Of a stretch of 64,000 nt of DNA, positions 1-11,300 are shown in pieces. The notes beneath the pieces are model-generated. The model had not been told where the DNA came from and did not search any database. It saw only the letters and a list, made by a program, of their open reading frames with translations. The DNA is from Rhynochetos jubatus. Taxonomy: Eukaryota; Chordata; Aves; Eurypygiformes; Rhynochetidae. The number at the start of each line of letters is the position of its first letter. Positions within the stretch are counted from its first letter, which is position 1. A program made the translations under genes and the position numbers. The stretch spans positions 7,960,001 through 8,024,000 of the forward strand of contig CM050668.1 of assembly GCA_027574665.1 (NCBI GenBank), in the 5' to 3' direction.

Positions 1-2254
1 TAAGAGGCTTTTGTTTGGAACTCGGCTGTGTATTTGTGCCGTCTGTAAACGGTCAGGGTATGCGTGTGCTTGTGCAGTGTGCAATTTACGTTGCCAGGCT
101 GTAACTGAAATCTAAGTCACTTTATTCTGCAGAAAAGTCTGTGTGTGTTGGCTGAGGCGTTGCTGTGACTAGCTCGATACTAGATGATGTAGAGGACTAG
201 TTAATAAACCAGTTTTGGCAAGATGGTTTGCTCGCTTATGTTGCCTTTGCATCTATAAACTAATTTCCTTTCCCACAGAGATCTTTTTATACAGTCAGTG
301 GGATTTTGTGTGAAGCTGTGGGGTTTTTTATTTTAACACCAAAGTGGATTTTGAAGGAAAAACATGTTATTCAGTCATTCTGTCTTATACCAGGCTTGCA
401 AATGAGTTTAAGATGATTTCTCTGCAGAACATTGCCACCTTTCACCTAAGACATCTTCAAAGAAACACAAACTTACTTCCCTCATAGAAGGTTGTCTCTA
501 ACTGTTGGAGAACATCCTTCCACGTTAAAAACTTCCTTTTTATAGTGTATAAGAGCATAATCCGTTAAGGTATGGTGCACCTGACGTGGGCAAAGGATTA
601 AACTTTGTGGAGAAGCAAAAGGAAATTGCTGCTACTGTGCAGAATGCTGAAGTTTACAGTGGTCATACTGTATTGATTTCCCTGAGTGTGTGCTTAAACG
701 GCAGCTGCCACCTGAAAGGACTGCAGAAGCCTCCACTCACTTCTGATTGTAAAGGTTTCAGCTCTTACTTTGTCTTAGTTCTGTGACTGTTGATGTCTCA
801 GGGGTGTCCCCTCATTTTTCTTGTTTTTCATCTGATCCACGGGTGACTTTTACCAGAGAGTCTGTAAATAGGTTATGCAGTTCAGGCCCTCCTAAGCGAG
901 GGAGCACTCAGTGTTCGAGAGGATCTGTTGGAAGTGGTGTGCAGATCAGTGGGTTTGCTGCTGCTCCACCTTGAACTTCCCACAGGCAAACTCCCTGTTG
1001 GATACAGTTACTCAGTGTTACATACTTACTTTGCACCTGCTAGTTCTTACACTGTGTCCCTGTAGATGGTTTGTTTCCAGGGGAATTTGCAACTTTCTGA
1101 CTTTTGGATGGTTGTATTTCATACTTGAGCTGTTTCTAAGCTAAATTACTAATAATTTACTCTCATCCTCCCTTGCCTTAGCCACCTCCTTGTCTCTTTC
1201 CTCAGGTATCAGTGACAATACTGAGTTCATTACCACAGGTCCCAGTAGCTTGTGACTCTGCTGGGAGGAGCAGAGAGAGGAGAAGGTTTTTTGCTTTGTG
1301 ACTTGCCCATGTCTTAGATACTGCCTCGCTGTCCTTCAGTTCCTGCTGTAGTGCAAGGCAGGCTCTCACCGTTTGCAGGCTCACATCAAGGGGTACTGTA
1401 AAAGGGCATGTGTAGATTTTCTGGTTGTGTTTTTGGGGTTTTTGTAATTGAAGGCAATGAGAACTGGTTAAAGCTGTGCTGCATGTGAGCAGAATGCTGC
1501 TTTGGGTCCTGTGGGATTTGATTCCACTTGTTACAGTGGCTTTCTTTGATATCTTTTTATCTCCCCATAACCTTTCCCTAGTACTGATTTATGTTTTGCT
1601 GTTGTGTAGTTTTTTTTGGGTTTCTTCCCAGTTGACCATAACTGATTACATATTCTTCAAGTTAACTAAATCTTTTTCTAGTAAAGCCTTAGATCTCTTA
1701 TCCCCTGTGGAGCCGTGCTAGCTAGTGTTTCTTGTGTTCCTTTTTTCTGAAAAGGCTTTTAATCTACTGTTCTTTAAATATGAAGCCCTAAGATTTTTTG
1801 GTTCACCTTTTGTGCTGTCTTCTTGTGATTGGTGCTGTTGTACCTTGTTTGCAGTATCCCCAGTTGCACAGAGCACTTAGTTTGTGCTGGGTGTTAAGCT
1901 CTCTAGTAATCCAGCCTTATTCCCTGAAGTGGTTGAACGTACAGCTGGAAGCCTCTGTTTCTCAGTTCTGGCCACCCAAAGCCTTAATAACATTCAGCAT
2001 CTAGATATGGTGGATTTTTGATTAGGCAGTGACGATTGAATGCAACCACCCCTATGGCTTTTAATGTCTTCCTCCCCATGAAGAATTCCAGTCACCCTGT
2101 TACTTTGGTTAGTATCTTGGCTGTCTGAAATACACCTGCTGTTGTAACAAAGTTGAAGTGAATGTGTGTATGTACAACAGGATTGGCAAACATATGATGA
2201 ATTTGCTCTGTGGAAGCTACTGACTTTTAAAATTTCTCTCTTTGTTAAGCTAAG
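1..2254 (+). other. RCC1L intron (5' part of window)
   Basis: No exon was found here. The residues expected before GYEYVLEPSP, a strand like CGYGFTLLS followed by WGMGLNKDSQLG, are absent from all three forward frames. The sequence is AT-balanced intronic DNA without recognisable repeats, so the upstream exons lie outside the window. Confidence 0.75.
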
Positions 2255-2378
2255 GGCTATGAGTATGTCTTGGAACCGTCTCCAATTCCATTACCGCTGG
2301 AGAAGCCGCAGCAGACTCGAGTCTTGCAAGTGTCCTGTGGGAGAGCCCATTCCCTGGTCCTGACAGATAATGAAGGAG
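2255..2378 (+). CDS. RCC1L: RCC1L exon, first in window
   Basis: Reads GYEYVLEPSP ... RVLQVSCGRAHSLVLTDNEG and ends one base into a Val codon before GTAGAG. The start follows TTAAGCTAAG; the acceptor is weak in pyrimidines, so it could be a few bases away (an AG also occurs at GTTAAG just upstream). Confidence 0.9.
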
Positions 2379-5300
2379 GTAGAGTATCGCTTGTGCTGGT
2401 GGCAAGGGTCGCTTGACAATACTTTCATTGTTGTCCTCTGTCCTTTGGAACTAGAGCCTGGCACGTTGTCTGCGCTGCAGGGGTGATGCCGGTGGCTGTT
2501 GGCCTTTGTGGGATTGCTGCCCCACGCTGATTAACCACGTGTTGAGCTCTGCTTGGCTCAACCTGTGAAAAAGCTTCCAACATGTTTACTACAACTATTG
2601 CAAAATATGGTTTGTTTCTCTAGTCCCAGGCCGCGTGTAAGTGTAGCCTGTTTGCGTGTTCAGTCAGATGTGCCTGTAGTTCAGTTTTGGATGGCTGTGC
2701 CAATACGCCTGTGTTACTTTCCCCTTGAAGCCCCAGAGTGCTCCATTTATAAAACCAGTTAATTAACGGGCCTTTACACAGAAGATCCTGTTTGTGAATT
2801 GGCTTTCCACGTCTCTGGGAATTCCCTGGTGCAGTGGCTTTGGTGCTGCGCTGAGTGATCCAGTGCCGCTTATCAGTGGGTGAGCTGGTTGGTTGGTTGA
2901 TTTAACACTCCTGTGGGAGCTCTGATCTATTTCTGAGTCTCCTTGGCAACGGCAGGATGAACTAGGCAATTACTGAAAAACAGCCAATGGGCTCCAGGTA
3001 CCGCTGCTGGGCCTGCAGCATCGCCCGGATATTGTTGGCAAAAATGGATTCAGTCACTTGGATTTAAGTGGACTTGGTTTGAAGAAAGCTTACACCAATT
3101 TTTACAGTACTCTGTTCCGCCTTTCATATTGAGGACTGCATGAAAATATTTTGCGTACCTGAAAAGAGGCTTTCAGGGGATTGGATGGTCATAAAACCCG
3201 TGCATTTTATCGTTGTTTTTCAGTTTTCACAATGGGGAACAATTCTTACGGACAGTGTGGTCGGAAGGTTGTTGAAGATGAAACTTACAGGTGAGAATCC
3301 AAAGATCCTGCGCTTCCTGATGTTAAAACTATAATTACCTGAACACAACCCTACAGAAAAGCCTGGAGGTGGGAGAAATCTGGTAGTGTAAGGATGCCAT
3401 TTAAGATTAAGGGGTATGAAAACAGGCTTTTATGCTGCAGGTGTCATACAAACGGCCTGGCTTTCAACCCAGGCTGGGCACTAGCACTCTTCTGAACACA
3501 GTCACAAGAGACAGATGTCAGCATGTGACAGGTTTTTCAGGGCACAGTGAGAAAACCCAACCTTCATAAATTGCTTGAGGTAATCGGAGTTAGGAGTCAG
3601 ACTTTCTCCCTTTAGCCTCTCAGAGTGCAAGTGCTGTTCTGGGGGTGTCAGAAATGCCATTTAATGATGAAAGAGGCATCTTTGTGTTGAATCTCTTTGC
3701 TGTAACTGCCTTTGAATCAGTGGTGCTTTTCCTTTACAGGGTTTTGTGGGCCACAGCAAGCATATTCTCAAAATATCTCTAAGATAGTAGTGTGTAAGTG
3801 GATAGTGGGAATATGTTGAAAGTTACTGATACCTTGGTTGGGCCTAGAAGAGGTCTTGCTCATGGCTCTCTTCTGTGATCCACAAGGCATGGTTGTTAAC
3901 ACTACGCTGTCTGTGCTCCGGGATATCTGGTTAATCTCTAGTTAAGGGTAGTGTTTATATAGGTGCTGCAGTATTATCTAGTGTCTGTACTCATTCTAGA
4001 CCAGGGAATGTGTTTGAGGAGTGCTCCCACCCCCAGTTCCCACGAAAGGTTATATTTAAACAGTGACGGTTGTTAACTTCTTAAATAAGAGAATGCAAAA
4101 CTACTTTCCTTCTTTGTGCAGCAATTTTACAGTGGAACTATGCTCATTGAATACGTAAGAGAACGTGTGAATGAATCTCTTCTTATAATGGCAAAGTGGC
4201 TTTCAGTAAAGGCAGGTCTACTGTCACGTTATTAACTGCAGTCCTCTGAAATCCTCTGTGTTGCCTTTTCTCTTCTGGGTGGCTGTTTGGTGGTGTCCAG
4301 TGAAAGCTATCTGATTCATCAGCTGAAAGAGTTTGACAGCAGAGTTGTCCAGGTAAGAGGATCATCTGAACTGAATTCTGAAGGTGCGTTGAAAGCTGGC
4401 TGGACAGCAGAGCTCGGAAGGTGGTAATCATTGGTACAAAGACTACTTGGATGCCAGTAACTAGTGCTGTATTCCAGGAGTCTGATCCTGTTTAAAGTTT
4501 TCACTAACCATCTGAATGATGGGGCAGAGAGTACCCTCGGCAAGTTTGCAGGTAAATTGGCAGGAATGGCTGATGCTGCCATCCAGAGGATGGAAAAACG
4601 GGCTGATGTGAACCTCCTGAAGTTCTTCAGCGAGGGGAGGGGCGAAGCCCTGCACTCAGAGCAGCAGCCCCAAACACCACTGTACGCTGGTGACCGGCTG
4701 GCTCTGTGTAAATACCTGGAAGGAGGGTGCAAAGAGGACGGGGCCAGACTCTTTTCAGCAGTGCCCAGTGACAGGACAAGAGGCAGTGGGCACAAACTGA
4801 GACATGGGAATCTCCCTCTGAACATCAGGAAACAGTTTTTTACTGTGGCTGAGCACTGGCACAGGTTGCCCAGAGAGGTGGTGGAGTCTCCCCCCTTGGA
4901 GATACTCAAAAGCCATCTGGACATGGTCCTGGCCTTGCCTGAGGACCAGGTGACTTTCCGAGGTTCCTTCCAAACTGTCAACCAGTCTGATTCTGTAATG
5001 AATAATAATAAAAAAAAAATCAGTATGCCAGTCATGCAGTTAAAGCTCTGAAATGATGAGACAATCTACCATACGGTTGCTTATAAAAAGCACAAGGTGG
5101 CATTTTGCTCCATGCTGCTGCAGGGCAGTTGTAGCTGGCAGTGCAGCGTCTGAACTTACTGAAGGATTTGATGGGAATGCCAACGCAGCGTGTGTTTGCT
5201 CGACTCCTGGGTACACCTGCGCAGCAGGTCGTTGGAACGCCTCATCTCTTCCTGTCCTGGTTTCTGTCTTGTTCCCCTTTGCCATTTCTAGATCACTTAA

Positions 5301-8300
5301 CGATTGTATTTTGAATTTTGTTTTGCCCATTTCAAAAGGGAGCTGTGAGACCGTCCACTTAGGCTAGTCAGCGTTTCCCTAGGGCAGGCCTCTAGGAGAG
5401 CCAGGGACTGCAGAGCAGCATAAATGCCACCGAGTCTGCTCATGGCTGACGTATTTCCAGGCCCAGGAGCAGTTTGCTACTATGTCTGTGCCACCACAGC
5501 AGTAATGTGTGGGCAAACATTGCTCCTGTTCCATGCAGCATCCTGGAAAGGAAGGGTCAGATATTTAGATCCATGTGATGAGCCGTGGTATGTCTTACTG
5601 ATGCTTTGGATTAGGCTTGTAAACTTCGGTTTGGATTTTTCATGATTTTAGTTTTTCCAAGGGCGTTGAATAATTGGTACCTGGATGCGCTTTGACAGCA
5701 GTTATGTGCTTAATGTTCTTGGTAGTCACTCTCTTAACTTGTGGATTAAATCCTTTTAATCTTTAGCTAATTTTTAATATCTGCTTTTGAAGAGCTTGGC
5801 TTTAATTCATGCCAAGCCTGTGGCAGACGTGATTGCTAGTTCAACATAAATGTCAATTTGAGAACAGATGTGCTCCTAGAGCGCTTACATGGCAAGGGAT
5901 CAATAGCAGTTTGTAGCTGGCGTTGAGAGCCATGTGGTAGCATTCTGGGAAGGGAGAGCTCTTATTTACTTTTCATTGGTTTATTGTGTTGTACTGCTGA
6001 ATTGAGTGTTCTGTTAACTAGGCCATGTTTTGGATCTCAGAACAAATCAAGTGCAGCATCACTTTCCACAAAGATAATTCTGCCGTTTTCTGTGCTGTAT
6101 CGTGCAGTTCTTAGCCTTCCCTGCCGGTAGAGCCGTTTTGTTGTGGAGAGGAAGGTCAAAACCTGAGCTGATGGGCATTGTAGAGGTTCATTGCTCAATT
6201 TATCTGCCAGTAATGCTTCGTTAAATCGACTCTGAACACGTGACCTTCCCTGATCAGCTCTGACTTCTTGTTTGTGTGCAGGTTGTGTGTGGGCAGGACC
6301 ACAGTCTGTTCAGAACCAAGAACGGGGGGGTCTATGCGTGTGGATGGGGAGCTGATGGACAAACAGGTAGGAGCTCAGCTCGTTTTGGTGAATAACAAGC
6401 TGGCCTGATGCGGAGCTTGTGATGTCTGTTTGTCGTGCTTGTGTGGACAGAGAGGGGCTGGTGTGTTTCCAGCTGCGTGCAGATGTTCTCAGTACTCCTG
6501 TGTAACCGAACTGAGGCAAACCAGTTCATTTTTAGAGGAGCTTCAGGATGCCACACTGATGATCCAGGCATGCAGTCTGAGGAGAACGCGTCTGCTGTTG
6601 ACAGCTGGTGAGGGGATGGGGAAGCGGCATGGGGAGGTTAGCTCGCTGGTGCTCTGCAGGCGTTGCCTTCCCCATTCTCATTTCAGGGTCTGCTTTGCTT
6701 CTTGCTCCTTTTGAACTGATGGAGACCTGTGGCACCTGCTGCTGTCTGAGCGTGGGGTCTTTGGCCAGGCCCTTTTTCTGGTGGCTTCTGCTGTCAAAGA
6801 ACTTCCTCACAGTCCTCACGGTCCTGCTGCTGCTCCCAGAAAGCTGGGTTCTTCCCATGGTTTTCTTGTGTGGACACACTGTAGCCCATCTTGTTTCTGT
6901 CATCTACCTTCTGGCCTGTTTTCCAGGCAGCTTGTTGGCATGTAAAGTGTTTGCTTCCCAGCCTCTTGCCACTTCACCTGCTGTTGTCTAAACTGATCAG
7001 GGTGCGCTGTCAGCATGGCTCTCCTTGCAGAAGACAGGATGCAGCTGATTTGTGAAACTTCACCTCTGTCAGTCTATCTGCCTAGCTCCGTTATGGCTCT
7101 CAACACTTTGGTGCATGCAGACAAGAGACATGAGGCTGTTTGCCAGGTGTGATTGTGTAAGGTAGTTCTGTAGTCTGGAGAGGTCAGCTTTGGCTAGTGG
7201 AACTGGTGTTTGTGGCTACTTGTCCATTGAAGCTGGTAGTTGAGAGATAGGGTCAGAAAGATTTCTTTTGGAAGAAGGGTGATTGGGTTATTACATGACA
7301 AAATGGTCCTAGGTAGGTGTTAAAAGGATGTCTGGAAACAAGTTGTTCATAATTTCCCTACCTTTTTCCTTCCAGGTCTTGGACACTACAACATCACCAG
7401 TGTTCCTACTAAGCTACGTGGTGACATTGCTGGAGTAAACATTATCCAGGTCTCTTCCTATGGGGACTGTTGTCTGGCTGTTTCAGACGAAGGAGACGTC
7501 TTTGGTTGGGGAAATTCAGAATACTTGCAGTTGGCTTCTGTCACAGAAACCACACAGGTCAGTTGGCCTGGGAGCGTGTTGTCACATGTTTCAGTTCAGC
7601 TGCTGTGCACACAGCTAAAAAACTACACACTTCTCCCTGCTCTGGCTTCTTCTGACAGCAGTATAAATCAATATAAATAAACACCTCTGGCAGGCTGGTT
7701 TTACCTGTGCTTGCAAAACCAACCTGTCTGAAATGTGTGTATGGCTTTAGGGCAGTGCGTTTCCCAGCTCTCCGTAGGCAAAGGCTTGTGTCACCTCACC
7801 CCGGTTGTTAGTCTGTTATAAAGGAAGAGTACACCCGTGTTCTCCTTTCCCCATCCCACGGACTCTGCACCAAACCGAGATCCACCTTGAGTGCTTCTGC
7901 TGGTTTCAGGGCAGGAATTAGTCTTTTGGCTGGCTAATCTAGAATTTTGAGTGGTCCTGGTCCGATGACCCCTGGAAGTCCCTTCCAGCCAACCTGTATG
8001 CTGGGGCATTTTTTCGTAAGCAACCTTAGTAGTGTGTAGCTGAGTCCTAAATAAATCCCAGTGTCTCACAGATAAAAGTTCTTTGAGCAAACTTATGTGG
8101 GGCAAAAATATAGTGCTGACTTGAACTGTACCAAATAAGAGTGATTCTCTTTGAGGTATTTTTCCTGAGTATGTGCAGAAATGCCACCACAGTCCAAATT
8201 CCAGTGCTCTTGTCCATTGTGAAAACATGCAAATAGGTAACTTTTCCACTTCGTCTCCACTCCAATGAATTTCATGTAGTTTTTTTAATCTTGGGACTTG

Positions 8301-11300
8301 CATTCATTCTGTTATTCAGGCAATAGAGGTGGTTTGCTCCTGGTATTCAGTGTATGTAAGCTCGGAGCAGAACTAGGAAACAAGTTAAAAGCTTGTCTGG
8401 TTTACCTAGTCCCTAACAACTCTTGCAACCTCATGCAGGTGAACGTTCCCAGACACTTGCCCTTCAAGGTTGGGAAGATAAAGGAGGCTGCGTGTGGAGG
8501 GACTGGCAATCTTGTGCTAACGGGTGAGTTTGCTTTTACAGTCGTCCTCTTTAGCGCAAGGCCGTGCGGTAGGTGGGTTGTGGAGCCAGCACCTTGTTTA
8601 CTGGAAACAGGAAAGTACTGTCTGTTAGGAGGAAGGCTGGGAGGAGGTTGAGAAACCTGTGATTTAAGAATGTGCTAGAGGGGTTAATTTTCACCAGCCC
8701 CAGAGCATTGCTTCCAGAATGTGCTGTTGTGGGTGCTTGTGCAAATTAGAACAAGAGCATGGTTAGCTGCTTGTGGTGCTGATCTCCCGGGCCATGTGTG
8801 GCCTGTAATGAAGATGGATACAGGGATGAAGTACGGCAGCACTTAAGAGAAAGAAGAGCCCTTCAGACTCAATATAAATCTGACATGTAAATAAATCTTG
8901 ATAAACTAGGCTGGGAAGTGGAGAGTTCTGAGAACAGTGAAACTCCACGGCAGGCTTCTTGGCAAATGTGGCTGTGGATTGCCAGTGGCCAGGGGAGCAG
9001 AGCTTGGGAGTCACCGAGTAAAGGAAAGAGGGGGAGGATCGCATTGCTTTTATGAAGGATCATCTCAAGGAAGACATTCATAGATATGATGCAGTTGTGA
9101 TGACGAGACGTTTGAGCTTCTAGCACGAAGGGAGCAGAGCTAGCAGACATAGCAACTTCCTCTGTCTTACCCTGTCCAAGTGCTGCCTTTCCCAGGCACC
9201 CAGTTTAAGGCAGAATGCCAGGCAGAGCAACTAGCCTACTGCTGGTTTGGCCGAGCCTCAAAGGAAAAAGCGGTGATCGTAAAACACTCAACCTCTGTCC
9301 CATCAGTCAGTAAGCTGAAGTATTTTATCCACCCACACTCTGTTGGCATTATTTCCCCATGAAAGCTCTGCCTGCGAAGCTTGATCTGCCTGCACAGCTT
9401 TGGAAAAAATGAAGGCGTTTGGATGGGAATGCATTGTTTGCAAATTTTAAATAATCAAAAGGTGCTAGACTGCTCTGGGATAAAGGAAAAGATCCCTTTG
9501 GATGAGATTACCTCTTGGTCATGGCATGAATTTCACAAGCACAGACTTTCTTACAGCATGTGTTCTTATTGTAATACAGAAGAAGGAAATGTTTTTGCCT
9601 GGGGATATGGAATTCTTGGGAAAGGACCAAACCTAATAGAGACAGCAGTGCCAGAGATGATCCCACCCAGCCTTTTTGGCTGGTCAGACTTCAGTCCGGA
9701 CGTCCGTGTTGCTCATGTTCGCTGTGGACTCAGCCACTTTGCAGCACTTACAAGTAAGTTTCTAGTCCTACTGTCACGGAGAAGTGTCATTGCTGGGTTA
9801 TTGGCAGTTAAAAACCAGGAGCCCGCATCTTTCTTTCAACTTCAAGCACACTGGACTGCAACAGGAGGGGCAGGCAGCACATTTACAGGTGTCAGCATGG
9901 TTTCAGGCACTGCACTAACTCATGCTTTAATTAGGGAAGTGTTATTCTTCTAAAGCAAACAAAAAATTCCTCTCAAACAGGAAACCGGGGAAGGTTTTTT
10001 CCTTGCCTTTACAGAATAAGTCGGTTGCACTTCAGGAGCAGCAGGAATTTATCTGCTAAATGACCAAACTAAAACTGAGTGTAAATCAGATGTCAGGGTT
10101 TCTTGGCTCCTCTGACCAATTGAGTCAGAGATCTGAGGTGGGAGGGCCTACACACTTAACATGCCAAGGGTGTGATACTCTGGTAGGTACACCCTGTGCT
10201 TGCTACCAGCCTTCAAAGCAGCTTTGCATTTGAAAGTCACTTAAAAATGGGCAGCAGAGGGCAGCAGCCCAGAAAACTCATGTACTTGGTAGCGACAGTA
10301 ATACTTCACTAATGAAAAGTGCCAGGCACCAACGTGCTTGGTCCTTCCTGGGGCAGTGGTATGCATGCTGCTATCGGTCTGGTTGTGGGGTGCTTGGAAC
10401 TGGTCTCCCCCTGGCATTCAGGAAGTGTTAGAATCTGCATTTCCATTACATTGTACTTCTAGATTGTGTGGGGCGGGTCTGAACGCTTCTGAGATCTACA
10501 AGTTTTGCTGAGGAGCTTAAAACTCTCCAAGCCTGTCGGAACATGAGTCCTGTCTTTTACCCAGCTGTCATTAGAAGCCTGTCGCTGCTGTCAGGCAGCT
10601 GAATAACCCGTCCCCAGGTGATGGCTGGGGACCGATTTCACTGCCTGGCTTACCCGATCTGCTGTGCTGATAGCTGTATGGCTCGGCTGTAACTGTCTCA
10701 CTTCCCGCACAAATGATTCATTTCACCACAAATTGTTGCCTGGAATCTCTTCCGCTCCACTCTTCCTTCAAATAAAACTCCAAGAGCTGAAGAGGGGGAA
10801 GCCAAGACCTGTGCCCAGAACTTGCTGCTTGTCCTGGTCATTAGGCATCATTTTCCCCAAGCACAAGTACATTTATTGTACTTGGAACTCAACTCGATGG
10901 CTTTCGTACTGTGTGTATAACCCTTTATACTCCCCACAGCACTGTAGCCACACTTGCCAGCATCACAAATAGAATTCTTCCTTTTTAATGACTCTGCCCT
11001 ATTTTAATCTTTCAATTCTTTTTTTTCCCCTGTACAGACAGAGGAGAACTCTTTGTATGGGGCAAGAATCTAAGAGGGTGCCTGGGAACTGGAAGAATGG
11101 AAGACCAGTATTTCCCATGGAGGGTAAGGATGGTAGTACTAAGGCCACGAGTATATTCTTTAGCTAGTATTTGTTATCCTGAGGGCAAGAAACATCATTT
11201 GCTGTGTAGTTCTGTTAGGTAATTTTGAAAGAAGTGGAAGCTGAAGATGACTGTAGAACTGCTCTGTTTTCCAGTGGTCCTTGCGTAGCCTGCTTAGGGA

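Noticed and set aside
4319-5035. 238-codon minus-strand frame and 195-codon + strand frame
   Set aside because: Both are translations of the CR1 fragment (4455-4999) and its border, not a host gene.
9381-9953. 190-codon + strand frame starting MICLHSFGKN
   Set aside because: Only its middle part (from 9580 to 9753) is the RCC1L exon; the flanks are intron sequence read through the splice sites.
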